From the NCBI GenBank assembly GCA_008711295.1, contig VUYV01000003.1, positions 5,621,914 through 5,685,913 on the forward strand: a stretch of DNA of 64,000 nucleotides, written 5' to 3'. Below are positions 49,084 through 58,960 of the stretch, in pieces. The stretch comes from Anarhynchus alexandrinus (Eukaryota; Chordata; Aves; Charadriiformes; Charadriidae). A model generated the notes under the pieces. The model ran no database searches and had not been told where the DNA came from. It was given only the letters and a program-made list of their open reading frames with translations. The number at the start of each line of letters is the position of its first letter. Positions within the stretch are counted from its first letter, which is position 1. A program made the position numbers and the translations under genes.

Positions 49084-52059
49084 AAATATATAAATATCTT
49101 GTTTACAGAGATGTCAGGTTCCCTGTCATGCTACAAAATGCCATGATGCCTTTGAGCTGGTGCTGCCCTTCCCTCTGATATGACATCCCCCATGGGCTGC
49201 TCTTGACCAGTGTCTTTGGTAGATGAGTCAAGAGATAGGGATATGGGGCTCTGCTGGCAATAGAGTGCTGATTAATCCAATTATATGTGATACAAGAGGC
49301 GTGTATGTTCCCATCTCACTAGCAAACCATTTATTCTCTTCTGCTCCAGTCACAGCATCTGTGACACTGCCTTCAGCAACCATTTCATTAGCCCAGCTTC
49401 CCCATAATCAATCTGGAAATCAGCTGATGCTCTCTCCATGGAATACTCCATCTACTTCATGATACAATCGCTCATAACTGGGACGGTATTGCTGAACTCA
49501 CAGAACTGAGTATCTCTGTAGAAGAGACCACCTCTTTGTCTAAATTACATGTGATATCCCAGATTTTAGATAAACAGAGGAAGCTGTTCCCTGCTACCTG
49601 TAGTTGCAATTTAAATCACTTTATAAAAGCCACATAGTGCAATCTCCATTGTTTGAAGAAATACAACTTTGTGAGTTTTTCTAGGGCAATATATTAGATT
49701 TTTCACCCTTGAACTGACAGATACACTTGGAAATCTAAATCAGCTGTAGATGCATTTTTATTTGGTCAACATGCTTTCACTGTTTTCCATTAATCTGAGT
49801 TAAACAAAAGATCTGGATAATACAGGTAAACCAAAAGCAGCAAGGTCTTTCTTGGTGTTCAATTTAGCTTAAAGTTTTATAATACAAATCTTTAAATTGT
49901 TATAAACATTTTATAACATTTTCTTCCTGAATGTCTTTGATTTGTATCTCTCTATCATTAAAATACTTTCATGGCAGGTTCTCAAAGAAAAGTAGGAAAA
50001 GTTAGAGGTACATATTTATGCTTCTGGAGCAGAAACAAACATAGTGATGTAATTATCACAAAATCAAGCACTACACATTAATAAAACATAGTGCCAAGAT
50101 TTATTTCAAAAGAAATATAAACTGGTGTTAAAATATGCAAGTTGAGACTATAAAACTGGCAAAACTCTCTTTTGCAATGATGCTAGAGAGAAGTTGTAAA
50201 GAATGTCTCATGAAAAGACCCTAACAAACTTATTTATTACTCCTAATTGTATTTCCTGTTGTACAATTAAAAAAAAAAAAAGTTGTTTAGTGGCCTTGAT
50301 TATACATTTTTATGTAATAATGTGTTTCTTTTTTTTAAGATCACATTTAATTCTGAAAATCTTCTGAAGGACACTCAGACTTCCTGACTGAAATCCTGCA
50401 TCCATTGGAACTCGTGACAAATTATATAATGACTACTATGGAGCCAAGCTTTCACCTCTTTCCGCTGTATTGACCTCCAGTTTTTAAGGATGTTTTGTTT
50501 TTTTTTTCACTTAGATCCCAGATCAGTACTTTTGACTTGTTGTAACATTCTTGAAGTATGTGTATTGTATGTCACCACAGGACATGTTCTCTGGTTTTGG
50601 GAATACATTTAGTATAGCCTATTCTCATCTGAAGAGACCTTTTTTTTTGCAAATATTTTTTTCTTTCCTTCTGTTTTTTCTCTAGAGTCAGTTTTGTGTG
50701 GTCAATGGGTTTCACTAGAAGAAGTTGGAGTTTCTATAAAATCTCCTTCAGAAAAGATTTTTAAATAATTTTTTAGATGAGAAACTATAGGAAGGAAGTT
50801 GGCTAAATTATGTATGAGTAACTTTTTAAATCTCAAATATTAGGCTGCTGAGTTATTCCTTTGACTTTGTGAGATGACACAGCTGTATAAAGTTAGTCAC
50901 ATGTGTCCTTGCCAAACTGATATCCTTGCAGTCTTTTTCTCTACTTTATATTCCAAATTCTTCAATAAGGTCCGTTAATTCTTCAATAAGAATTTGGTGG
51001 GAAAAGTCATTATCTTTACATATTTGAGTAACCAGACCAAATTCTAAATTTCAAGGGCATTTTCAATTATTGCAATTGAGTTTCATTGTCAAGAAATATG
51101 TGAAAATTTTTCTGTATTTCTCATATCATATCCAGCTATAAACAACTGTTGTACATGTCACCAAGTCTGGTCCTTCTATTTTCTACTGACTTTAACTGTT
51201 ACCACTCCAGTAACATCAGGATTTGCATCTGAACATTTTCATTCAGCAGAGCCAATCCTTGCAGTCATTGTGTGATTTTTCATACAAAATGTGACTCTAA
51301 AGAAATAAAATTACTTTGAGACAAGGTTTGCATACCAGGTAGATGAATTTGATGCAAGTCTAAATAGGTTCTGTGTTACTCTGTTTCTTAAGGAGTGCAC
51401 AAGTTGACATGTTCCCTTTCCTTCCTCATTGAAAGTTAAATGCTGGCTTTTGTTGTGTTTTCTGTGGAGCCTGGGATATCTATTTGAACACCTGCCTTGG
51501 TATTTTGAATGAGATTCACAATATGCTTCTGCCAGACAGTGGGACATTAGGAATGCAGCATTGAACAGAACACATCCTGTTATATTGTAAAAAGGAATTT
51601 AAAATGTCAGTTTACTCAGTCAGGTGAAAGTAATCCTATTCTAGGAAGTAATTAGAAGGATTTACAGCTATTAGTTGTCTCGGGTCAGGATGATTAGAGA
51701 AAGAATCCTATTTATTTAAATAAGTATAGGACATTATTATTATCTGTATTGCCAGGGTTTAAGACTTTACTGTCACTTGACAAATGGGTTTTAAAAAAAC
51801 TACTCTATGCTAAATTACTTTTTATATATTAGAAAAAAAAATCTTATGTATGATCCTAGATTGCATTCTATTTGCTCCTATCTTAACCTACTTTTCCCTT
51901 GTCCTTCTCATTTCTTCTTCTGCTTGAATTCTCTTCAAACTCAAACACGGCTAAGGGACAGAGTTGACAATGTGCCCTTCATAAAACACCATCTCATAAC
52001 TGAATATGTTTTATAGGAGTATTTTCTTCTCATTTCAGCTGTTGTTTGAGCAAAGGTGT
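49084..52059. other. AT-rich unique stretch
   Basis: No gene or young repeat recognised. Homopolymer runs occur near 50269-50280 and 50641-50648. A 78-codon minus frame at 51311-51547 has no recognised domain. Confidence 0.5.
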
Positions 52060-52660
52060 AGTGCTTAACTTAGGGTTATGATTGTTTGGGTAGCGGTAAA
52101 TGACAATAACTTTTTTGAGAAGAGAGGTGCTAGTGCAAATCCTCCCACACACCTTAGGCCTCTTGGTACTTGGCGTGATTTTCTCCCCACCTGGGCCACA
52201 TAATTGTGCGATGGGCCAGAATGATACATAATGGTCTAACATGAAAGAAAGAAAAGGTGGAAAGCAACAGGCAAAACCACTATGGCAATGCCTTGGCATA
52301 CCTGGTTCCCATGGCTCCTACTGTTTGAAAATAATAACTATAATCGACCACTCCTAATTATGTATGGATCATGGCAATGGGGGAAGGTGGAGGGGATGAT
52401 ACCAGGACGCCAAGTCCTAGCAAGCCCTGGGCTTGCATAACCAGTGGAAAGTATTGGAATATCCCATTGTCCCAGCTGGACCAACATGGAAAAGTACCTG
52501 ATTATCTTGGATCCTATAAGTAACGATTCTAGTAAAGACCCTTTGAATACTTCTGGATTGCAGCAGGCTGTGGCCAGTATCTCCCTGAGTTGGGATGCTG
52601 CTTGGGCAGACACCTCGAGGATTAGAAGACCAGGGTGAGAAAACACTTCTCAAGTCTCAA
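52060..52660. other. unclassified GC-richer, repeat-like segment
   Basis: About 600 bp with higher GC than its flanks and overlapping open frames on both strands (52444-52638 +; 52338-52646 -; 52030-52299 -). It reads like decayed interspersed repeat DNA, possibly endogenous retroviral internal sequence, but I recognise no protease, RT, integrase or LTR motif. Edges are set by composition only. Confidence 0.3.
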
Positions 52661-52915
52661 TTATCACCTGTTGAGGAATGCTGATGAAATGTGAGTATTT
52701 ACTTCAACTTGAGAAAAGGGAAATTTTACCTATAGACTAGTCTCTCTTTCATCCACCTTTCCATAAACTTAAATGTTTATGATATATATACATTAGCTTT
52801 ATGGATGTGGATGTTCTTCCATTTGTCTGTGCATGTGTAGGAGTTAAAAGGTGTACCTACCAGCTCATTAGAGTCATGTGATACTGAGGGATCCTTGGTC
52901 TCAGTGGTTATAGAC

Positions 52916-52940
52916 CATGTGTGTGTGTGCGCGTGCACGC
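52916..52940. repeat. 25-bp alternating purine-pyrimidine tract
   Basis: A CA(TG)n run passing into GCGCGTGCACGC, with perfect purine-pyrimidine alternation and a CpG-rich right half. Confidence 0.85.
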
Positions 52941-54056
52941 TCACGCTTGTATGTTTTGCTTATATGTATATGCATTAATTTGATATCTGTGCTTTTGCCC
53001 ACATGTATGTGCATTAATTTGGGATACCATATAGTAAGTTAGTGTGAATATTTCCATCTTTGAGTCTGTAATTAAGTCACTCCAGTTATTTTTTTAAATC
53101 ACTTTGTAAACCTTTAAACTGGTTAATGATTAAGTGCTGCTAAAATTCAACCTCTTGATGTACCTCAAATCACTAATAAATTTTGAATTGCTGTTAAATC
53201 ATAACCATGTCATCTGTGACAGGAGATAAAAATACGCTGGAAGCACAAGAAAAATCAAGAAACAGGTGACCTAAGAATGCTTGCATCTCTTTAAGACAGA
53301 AGCTCTCCACTCAGAACAAGTCTAACCTTCAGATAACTAACATAAAAAGTTCATGTTTCTTTTTTAGTTTGAAGGAATCAAGTTACAATAAAAATTCAGT
53401 GAAAACAAAGTGGTTTTGTTTTTTTAATCTGAGTTATTAGCCCAAGTTAAAGTCTTGAAGGAGACAAGAGTTTACTTTGACATGTTTACTCATGTGAAAA
53501 TTACAAGTTAGTATGTCTTGTCCTCAGATTAGTTGAACCCTGTAGTGAAGCCACATAGTGCTTGTTGGAAGGCAAGCAGGGATACAGTAAGATCCAAACA
53601 TTCTTCACATTACACTTTATTGTCATTTGAAAATATCTTAGTGAAAAAAAATTTTTTTAGCTAAAAATATTGCTTGTGAGCTATAGAAAGAATAATGCAG
53701 CCAATAACAAGCCTGCTGGAAGGAAATGAAAGATTTTTTAGGTTTGACATTTTCAGATGCTTATGCTTCTGTAATTATGCTCAGTTCATCCTACAGATCC
53801 TGGGTGTCCCCATATTTAATAGCTTTGTGAGTTTTTCCTGGTTTGAGCTAGAAGTGACTCTAGCAAATTGACTACCTGGTTTTCCAAGTGAGTTTTCTCC
53901 TCGTGTCTTTGGCTTTCAAGGAGAATGAAGCATTAGTACCCTAGACAGTTAAAGAATAAGCAAGAATCTTCAGTTTAAATAGCCTATCTTGACAATTTCC
54001 AACAATCTACATGTTAATTGCTCTTTTGACCACAGGCATCTTCAGTATTCACATCT
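52941..54056. other. AT-rich unique stretch
   Basis: Nothing recognised apart from short homopolymers. Confidence 0.5.
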
Positions 54057-54069
54057 TTTATTTATTTAT

Positions 54070-54270
54070 TTATAAATAAACTTCCATGAATCCAATCAGG
54101 AGCCCAGAGGGCTTTCTTACATGAAGCAAAAGCTGTGAGGAAAAACTTATTGCAAGGTAATATTTTACATAATACTTGATCACGATGGCTTGAGGAAAAG
54201 GAACAATCCAAGAATATATCTGATGCTCTTTTTCCTTTAGATTAATTTTTTTAAGTTGATCATGCAGAAC
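54070..54270 (-). CDS. candidate terminal coding exon of an unidentified minus-strand gene
   Basis: Not a recognised protein. The acceptor is very good: TTTTTTCTTCTTGTTTCAG|G with the AG at 54271-54272 (minus). From 54270 the frame is open for 66 codons, begins VLHDQLKKINLKEKEHQIYSW (the first ~20 residues look coiled-coil-like), then becomes hydrophobic/aromatic, and stops at 54070-54072. Three overlapping AATAAA signals (complement of 54057-54070) coincide with the stop, as in a terminal exon. An alternative internal donor, CAT|GTAAGAAAG (54116-54120 on plus), would cut the exon to 150 nt, also phase 0. The frame joins in phase to 55337-55383. The same frame is open upstream of the acceptor, so coding status is not proven. 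Confidence 0.28.
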   Translation of the reverse strand, partial: VLHDQLKKINLKEKEHQIYSWIVPFPQAIVIKYYVKYYLAISFSSQLLLHVRKPSGLLIGFMEVYL

Positions 54271-55336
54271 CTGAAACAAGAAGAAAAAATTAACATTTTC
54301 AGTAACCAAAATAATATTTTCAGTAATCAGACAGGCTTTAGATTCTTGAAACCCCTTTCTCTCATTTAACAATAAATAAAACACACAAAAAAATTTACAT
54401 ACATAATTTCAGTGGAATAGTAACATTTTGAATTTGATTCTCAGGCTACTATTTCACCAATTATTGCTTTTGATGTTTTAAGGGCAAGGCTCAATTTGCA
54501 TCTAAGAAGCTTGTTGCAGTAACAGGTGAACTCTAAGAGCTTCCCAAGAGCTCTAGGGTAAATAATACAAGGCTGACAGATCACTTTGTTGATAGTGTTG
54601 TAGGACTCTACAATGAACTTCTGATATTGCTCATCGCTGTTTTAAATATATCTCTGTTTCCTTAGCTCCAGAGTTTGAAGTTAATAACAACAGATTGTAG
54701 GTAAGGAAGTCTTCTGGAAGGTCTTGTTTTGGTAGGTATTACTGGCAGGTCTTATTTTGAACTTGCTTGAATGCTTCACAGCTATTTATTTTTAAGTCTT
54801 TGTATCATGGCTATACAAGATGTGAAAACGGATGGTGCAGCTGGGTAAAGTGTGCTTTTTGAGGAGTGAGAAATAGGGAGATATTTTTTCCACATTGTGT
54901 TGTTTTTTTTTTTAAAATCTGGAAAAAAAACCCACCCTATATATTTGTAAATATTAACCAGTTTGTGGAAATTCTCCACTTCCTTACTACACTGGAGTCC
55001 TTCTCCAGTGATGGATGTTTTCACACTGATTAGTATCATTGGAATATGAATTTTCTACTTGTAGGTCCATGATGGAAATGTGGTGCTATTGTCCACCCTG
55101 TTGTTACTTTATTTTTAGTTTGTTTTTATCAGGTAATAAAACGCACTGCAAGTGCCTGCTTATTCTGTTATGATTATTTATCAAACCATCAAAAAATGTC
55201 ATCTAACTCACTCTTGGATTTCTCTAAAGAAGGTGACTTCCCTGTGTGTTAAATCTTAATTATGCCGTATATCACTAATTATTTTGCATGGTAATTCCTA
55301 GAAAGTGTTTCTCTTTCAGGTGACTGTGATACTTAC

Positions 55337-55383
55337 TTCATTCTCTGCTGGCACTGGAGTTGTTTTCAGAAGATTCTCTTCAA
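55337..55383 (-). CDS. candidate 47-nt internal coding exon (minus)
   Basis: The donor is strong: GAA|GTAAGTATC, with GTAAGT the complement of 55331-55336. The acceptor has AG at 55384-55385, preceded by a pyrimidine-rich TCTTGTACTTACC and a branch-point-like CTGAT about 17 nt upstream. The only open frame reads EENLLKTTPVPAENE and ends in phase 0, matching the next exon. It begins with two bases of a split codon. A plus-strand exon-like signal overlaps it (55320-55387), so the strand is ambiguous. Confidence 0.27.
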
Positions 55384-55840
55384 CTTGGTAAGTACAAGAT
55401 CAGTTTTATGGGAATAAATTCAGGGAATATGTTAAATATATTTTTGAATGTTAGAAAAAAGTGAAAGCTGGAAAGATATACAGACACGACTGATCAGCTG
55501 ACAAACTTGTGGCTCATAAACTTAGTCAAATCTAGAGTTCAATTTTATTTTTTTTACAAAATGATGATTGTGGAAACTGAAATTTATAGGTAAAAGGGAT
55601 AATGTAAATGAATTTCCCATTTTGAACAAAGACATTTTTATAAATTGCCCAAAAGGATCCTATTGCAATGATTTCAAAATATATTTTTTTAGGATTGAAT
55701 ATTATTTTACCTTTTGAGTGAGATTTGAATATAGTCAAAACAAAAATCATGATTAAATTATTGTTCTGCAACTGAACATTTTGAAAATTAGAATATTTCC
55801 TTCTTTTGTTTGTTTGTTTTTTGTTGGTGTTTTTTTTTTT

Positions 55841-56058
55841 NNNNNNNNNNNNNNNNNNNNNNNNNNNNNNNNNNNNNNNNNNNNNNNNNNNNNNNNNNNN
55901 NNNNNNNNNNNNNNNNNNNNNNNNNNNNNNNNNNNNNNNNNNNNNNNNNNNNNNNNNNNNNNNNNNNNNNNNNNNNNNNNNNNNNNNNNNNNNNNNNNNN
56001 NNNNNNNNNNNNNNNNNNNNNNNNNNNNNNNNNNNNNNNNNNNNNNNNNNNNNNNNNN
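55841..56058. other. assembly gap (218 N)
   Basis: A run of N preceded by TTTGT repeats and a T-run and followed by an A-rich sequence, so the gap is probably a homopolymer or simple repeat. Frames translated as X across it are meaningless. Confidence 0.99.
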
Positions 56059-56507
56059 GAAGAAAAAATTAAATGGAGAGACTAATTAATAAAAATTTTA
56101 AGTTTTGAAAATATTTTCCAAACCTGAAGTTGATATTTTTTTGAAATATGAAACATCATTAAATTATTAGGAAGTGGAAAAATATTTCCTGTCTGACTTA
56201 ATTTAAATGTTGAAAAACATAAAATATGTATTACTGAAGGAAAAGTTTTATTTGATAAATATTAGATATTTTTCTTGATAATTATTTCCTTAGAGATACA
56301 TGTAGGCCTTGTAGCACAGTTGTGCTTTCTTCACCCATACCAATTATTGTATCAGCCTTTAAATTTCATCTTTCTATATTTAAATCTGTATTTAAATCAA
56401 CTGTTCCTTGATATACACAACTGGCTTTTGAGCTTGTGAGATCAATACAGGTGAACAGGCAGTATATCTACCTAAATGGCAAATTTTCTGGCCACCAGTT
56501 CTGACAT

Positions 56508-56545
56508 TGCCAAGTAACTGTTAATTTGCCAAGCAAATGTTAATT
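56508..56545 (+). repeat. 19-bp tandem duplication
   Basis: TGCCAAGTAACTGTTAATT followed directly by TGCCAAGCAAATGTTAATT; two mismatches between the units. Confidence 0.85.
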
Positions 56546-57211
56546 TTCTGATTAACATTAGTTTATTGAAAAGGTTGCTCTCATTTATATTCAATTACCT
56601 ATAGAAGCAGGCTGTTTCAGGGAATAGTAATAGGCAGAGAATAGAGGACTTTCCCTTTTCCTTAACCCAACAAGGAGGGCAGGGAGGTCACAACATCCCT
56701 GGTTCTTCACGTGTAGGGAAAGTACTGCAGTAATTTAAACCAACTTCCTAGCAGGTAATAGACCAGAAAAATATTTTCTGGAGGAAGAAAAATATAAAGG
56801 GGAGAGAGAAACATTTTTTTTAAAAGGACATTTAAGTATCACTTTGCTGAAAACTCTTCCAAATTGTTTTCCTTCTACCTTTTGTTGTCCAGCAGAAAAA
56901 CAAAAAGGAAAACATACCATTTTGCATTTTACTTTTATTTTTTGCTTTAGAAAATATAGGAAAATAAGCCCAAACCATAATATATCCTTCAAAGAAAAAT
57001 TATGATTTTTGACCTCTCTATTAAAAAGAGTGGAGGGCAAAGAACTCTCACAGAGTCTTCATCTTGTCATGCACCTTTGATCCAATTCCACTATAATCAG
57101 TAGCAGGTGTTCTCTTGACTTCAGTGAAAGCTGAAGTAAGCCTTGGCTAGGAACCTGGCTAATTAAAGTCTCATTGTATCTGGACTTTGCCCTCCAGCAT
57201 TTTCATCTTAC

Positions 57212-57247
57212 TTCTCTTCAGCAGCAATGCCACTCTATTAAAATGAT
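57212..57247 (-). CDS. candidate 36-nt internal coding exon (minus)
   Basis: The acceptor AG (57248-57249) is preceded by CCCTTACTTTTA and a consensus-like branch site (GCTGACC) about 20 nt upstream. The donor is GAA|GTAAGATG (complement of 57205-57211). The open frame reads HFNRVALLLKR and leaves one base (A) that completes an Ile codon with the TT starting 55383, giving the junction LLLKR-I-EENLL. The exon needs one base from an upstream exon that I could not identify. Confidence 0.25.
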
Positions 57248-58807
57248 CTTAAAAGTAAGGGTTTGGTCAGCTATGCAGACAGAGTTGTCAAAGGAATGTT
57301 TTGGTACTGTGGAAAGTGATTAATTTGGGCAGTGTTGCCATCACACAATTTCAAAGATCATGAGTCAGAAGATTTCATAAGACTTCAAAACTGAATAGGG
57401 GTTTTTGTGTTGCATATTTGTATAAAGTGAATTGGAATGTGTTTTGGGAAAGATTTTCACTTGAAGAATGCTAATTCATCTATTGAGTCACCCTCTTACA
57501 CATTTCATTTTTTTTTCCTTGTTTTTTTTCTTTTTTTTTGCCTTTATCTCTTGCTGCAATGCTCGCACAGCCTGATTCATCCAACCATCTTCTACTCATC
57601 TGTTCTTCCCTCTCATTTCTGCATTTTGTCCTTTTACCTCATCCTCTTTCTTCCCTGATCTGTCTCACTACAATTCTGGTTTGCTCTCTAAATCTTCTTT
57701 ATTGTTCAGTTCTTTTCTGGCTCTTTTTTTGTCATGATAAAAACATGCATTCTTCCCTCTCAAAAAGTCCTCCAGTGACCATTTTGCTTTTACGATAACC
57801 ATCTCATCTCCATTTTCTCTTCCACCATTAAAGGCAGTGGATACATAGTATCCTGCAGAGCTTGTCTTCCCACATTCCTCATTACCCAGATGATTTCCCT
57901 GAACTGTTCTTAGCTACCAAGAATATTCTTACATTTTGTCAATAACATCATTATCCTGAATGGCCCTCATTTCCATCTGGATATCATCATTAATTCAGAA
58001 ATTGACTAGGTATTAAATTTTCCAGTTTGTTCTGCTTAATGCCTCTAAGACAACTCCTTTGATGGCTGCCCACAAAGCTAAACTCCTGTCTCAGCAACTA
58101 CAACATATTCCACCTACCCTTGATAAATACATAAATAAATAATATTTTTTCTGGGTTTTATATAAAATCCTGCTGTAAAGTTTATTTATATTCTCTGTTA
58201 TCAAGGCCATAAATGCTTCCATGTTTTTGTCTCCTTCCTCTGGCTTATCTTTCTATATGTTGTCTAAAAAGGACTTGCTTTTAAAGGAATTTTAAGGCAA
58301 TCACAATTTCTCACTCATCATAACAAATCAATAAAGAATGCTCATCATTCTTTATTCTCTACCAAAAAGTTACCTGGAACCCCTGATAAGATCAAACATT
58401 AGCCCCCATTGTTATTTTGTTAAACATTGAAATAAACATCTTCAGAATCCTTTATAAAGCTTGTTCTCTAACTTAATAGAAGTACGAGTCCAGGTATTGC
58501 TCTTTTTCTTTCGTCAGAAATTTCTACAGGAAATTTGACAGTATTTAGGCTGTTAATGTTTCAAAATCACTGCCTGCCAGGGCAACACATGCCCATAATT
58601 TTTGGTTTATTCATCTTATATTTCTTGTTTTATTACTGGAGTGCAAGTTGTGTGACATACAAGTTTTTAATTATTTTTTACCAGTGTGGGACTGCCTTCT
58701 TTGACACTGGTTCAGAACTGTGACATTAAAGTAACATAAACAATTATAAACAGTGAACAGAAACCAAAGACATTTTTTTCTGCAGAAAGAAACAGCATTA
58801 CACTCAC

Positions 58808-58840
58808 CGATAGCCTTTGTGGATCTTTATCGTAGCCAAC
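58808..58840 (-). CDS. candidate 33-nt micro-exon (minus)
   Basis: The acceptor is GGTTTTGACTTCTTAACAG| and the donor TATCG|GTGAGTGTAATG (complement of 58802-58807). The exon has 33 nt and reads VGYDKDPQRLS in phase 0. It keeps two CpG. It does not join in frame to 57212-57247 (the required phase has a TAA), so either it belongs to another isoform, another exon is missing, or it is a chance pseudo-exon. Confidence 0.2.
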
Positions 58841-58876
58841 CTGTTAAGAAGTCAAAACCCCAGAGATTTTAGTTCC

Positions 58877-58960
58877 TAGAATAAGAACCTAAGAACAGCC
58901 CTAACAAGTCAGACCAAAGGGTCATCTAATCCAATATCTTTTTTCCAACTGGGGAGAGGG
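58877..58960 (+). mobile_element. ancient CR1-type 3' fragment
   Basis: AGAATAAGAACCTAAGAACAGCCC..GTCAGACCAAAGGGTCATCTAATCCAATATC resembles the widely spread sauropsid repeat segment 'taagaac..ggccatactgggtcagacca..ggtccatctagcccagtatc'. Identification is by memory of that pattern; it is heavily diverged. Confidence 0.5.

Noticed and set aside
55781..56089. Frames spanning the N-run
   Set aside because: Artefacts of translating N.
58373..58381. 9-nt minus micro-exon (Gly-Phe-Gln) between TTTGATCTTATCAG and GTAACT
   Set aside because: Splice signals are good, but nine bases carry too little information to separate from chance.
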